Shown piece after piece: positions 5,089 to 5,749 of a stretch of 5,749 nucleotides of DNA (position 1 is its first letter; every line of letters begins with the position of its first letter). The notes beneath the pieces were generated by a model that saw only the letters and a program-made list of their open reading frames with translations, was not told where the DNA came from and ran no database searches. Origin of the DNA: an uncultured Mollicutes bacterium. Its GTDB lineage: Bacteria > Bacillota_I > Bacilli_A > MAG-NZ. The DNA lies in contig CAJYBF010000075.1 in assembly GCA_913064935.1 (NCBI GenBank), positions 1 through 5,749 on the forward strand, read 5' to 3'. The position numbers and the translations under genes are program-made.

Positions 5089-5742
5089 ATGATCAAAAAA
5101 ACTAATCAAATTCTTACTCTAGCAGAGTTACCAAAGTCTTTGCCTGTTGTAGAAATTACAGTGCCTGAGAAAGTTTATATTACGCTTATGGAAATGCGTA
5201 CTAAGACGTATACGTTATCTGTTCAAGAAGGAGACAATGTAAAAGTTGGTCAGCTTAGTGGAGAGAGAAACGGCGTATGGTTTACTCAACCAATCTTCTC
5301 GACTGTAAGTGGTACTGTAGGTAAAGTAGTGAAGAAGTTTACTTATACAGGAAAGAAGACAGAATGCCTAGAAATCATTAATGATTTCAAAGAGGAATAT
5401 GCGAAAAGAGTTGTCGAAAGAACTGATGAAACTGTTAGTAAACTTACTAAAGCTGAAGTAATTGAGATTATTAAAGAAAACGGAGTTAAAGGGTTAGGTG
5501 GTGGAGGGTTTCCTTCTTATATAAAGATGGACACTGATAAACCAATTGACATTATTATCTTGAACGGAGTTGAGTGCGAACCATATTTGACTGCGGATTA
5601 TCAAGCAATGACAAAAGATGCATATCAAATCTTTCAGGGCTTAGAGTATGTGATGAATGCTATGGGTACTACAAAAGCAATCATTGGGATAAAGGAAAAT
5701 AAGGAATCTTTAATAAAATCAATGAAAGATATAAAAAACTAA
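5089..5742 (+). CDS. rnfC: RnfC-like electron transport subunit, N-terminal half; stops early
   Basis: This is the N-terminal half of an RnfC-family protein, the NADH-side peripheral subunit of the Rnf ferredoxin:NAD+ oxidoreductase. Seen: an N-terminal barrel-sandwich (biotinyl-like) domain at about 24-97, with V-Q-E-G-D-N-V-K-V-G-Q and S-T-V-S-G-T-V; then the flavin/NAD-binding fold with G-L-G-G-G-G-F-P (135-142) and I-I-L-N-G-V-E-C-E-P-Y-L-T-A-D-Y (156-171). Family members are usually about 430 residues or more and end with two Cys-rich 4Fe-4S motifs. This frame stops at 217 residues, before them, at a TAA directly after an A6 run. One extra A would reopen the frame to the window end (I-K-K-L-T-N). 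So it is either truncated, frameshifted or mis-sequenced. The usual Q-H-x-G-x-P segment of the first domain is absent, so an RnfC paralogue such as a PrdC-type electron-transfer protein is possible. The start ATG has a strong AAAGGTGAT site and its own promoter. Confidence 0.75.
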   Translation: MIKKTNQILTLAELPKSLPVVEITVPEKVYITLMEMRTKTYTLSVQEGDNVKVGQLSGERNGVWFTQPIFSTVSGTVGKVVKKFTYTGKKTECLEIINDFKEEYAKRVVERTDETVSKLTKAEVIEIIKENGVKGLGGGGFPSYIKMDTDKPIDIIILNGVECEPYLTADYQAMTKDAYQIFQGLEYVMNAMGTTKAIIGIKENKESLIKSMKDIKN

Positions 5743-5749
5743 CAAATCA

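Overview
The window is AT-rich chromosomal DNA from a low-GC Gram-positive-type bacterium (Bacillota, or a Mycoplasmatota relative such as the Haloplasma/Izemoplasma group). The evidence is strong purine-rich ribosome binding sites, sigma-A-type promoters, a YolD-family protein, a PadR/HAAS-domain pair and an RnfC-type protein. The tryptophan codons I checked are all TGG, and one gene ends with TGA, so the standard bacterial code applies rather than the Mycoplasma code. The organism assignment is inference.

Layout from left to right. (1) The 3' part of a YolD-like gene on +, cut by the window edge (to 271). (2) Convergent to it, a two-gene operon on the minus strand (2046 to 312): a PadR-family repressor, then an overlapping gene for a HAAS/DUF1700 membrane protein with a repetitive DUF4097-like beta-ladder tail. 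Its promoter is close to consensus (TTGACA-17-TATACT) and is covered by short palindromes, the likely PadR operators. (3) Divergent from the operon, a membrane-anchored protein of unknown function made of two tandem copies of one ~150-residue domain (2226-3261). As given it is broken into two overlapping frames and its proper ATG is also out of frame. (4) A small minus-strand membrane protein (3495-3235). (5) A hairpin, an extended -10 promoter, then glyA (3681-4913) with a textbook terminator. (6) The start of an RnfC-like gene (5089 onward) that stops at 217 residues, about half the usual length, 7 bases before the window ends.

How they work together. The PadR/HAAS operon looks like an autoregulated envelope-sensing module. 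The adjacent divergent anchored protein may belong to the same surface response, but that rests on position only. GlyA (one-carbon metabolism) and the RnfC-like protein (ferredoxin/NAD electron transfer) are separate housekeeping units.

The main surprise is a set of three apparent one-base losses. One is at an A6 run after the ATG of the duplicated-domain gene, one is between its two domains, and one possible case is at the last A-run of the RnfC-like gene. Either this locus is decaying or the assembly has under-called homopolymers. Raw reads would decide. No RNA genes, insertion sequences, CRISPR arrays or convincing riboswitches were seen.
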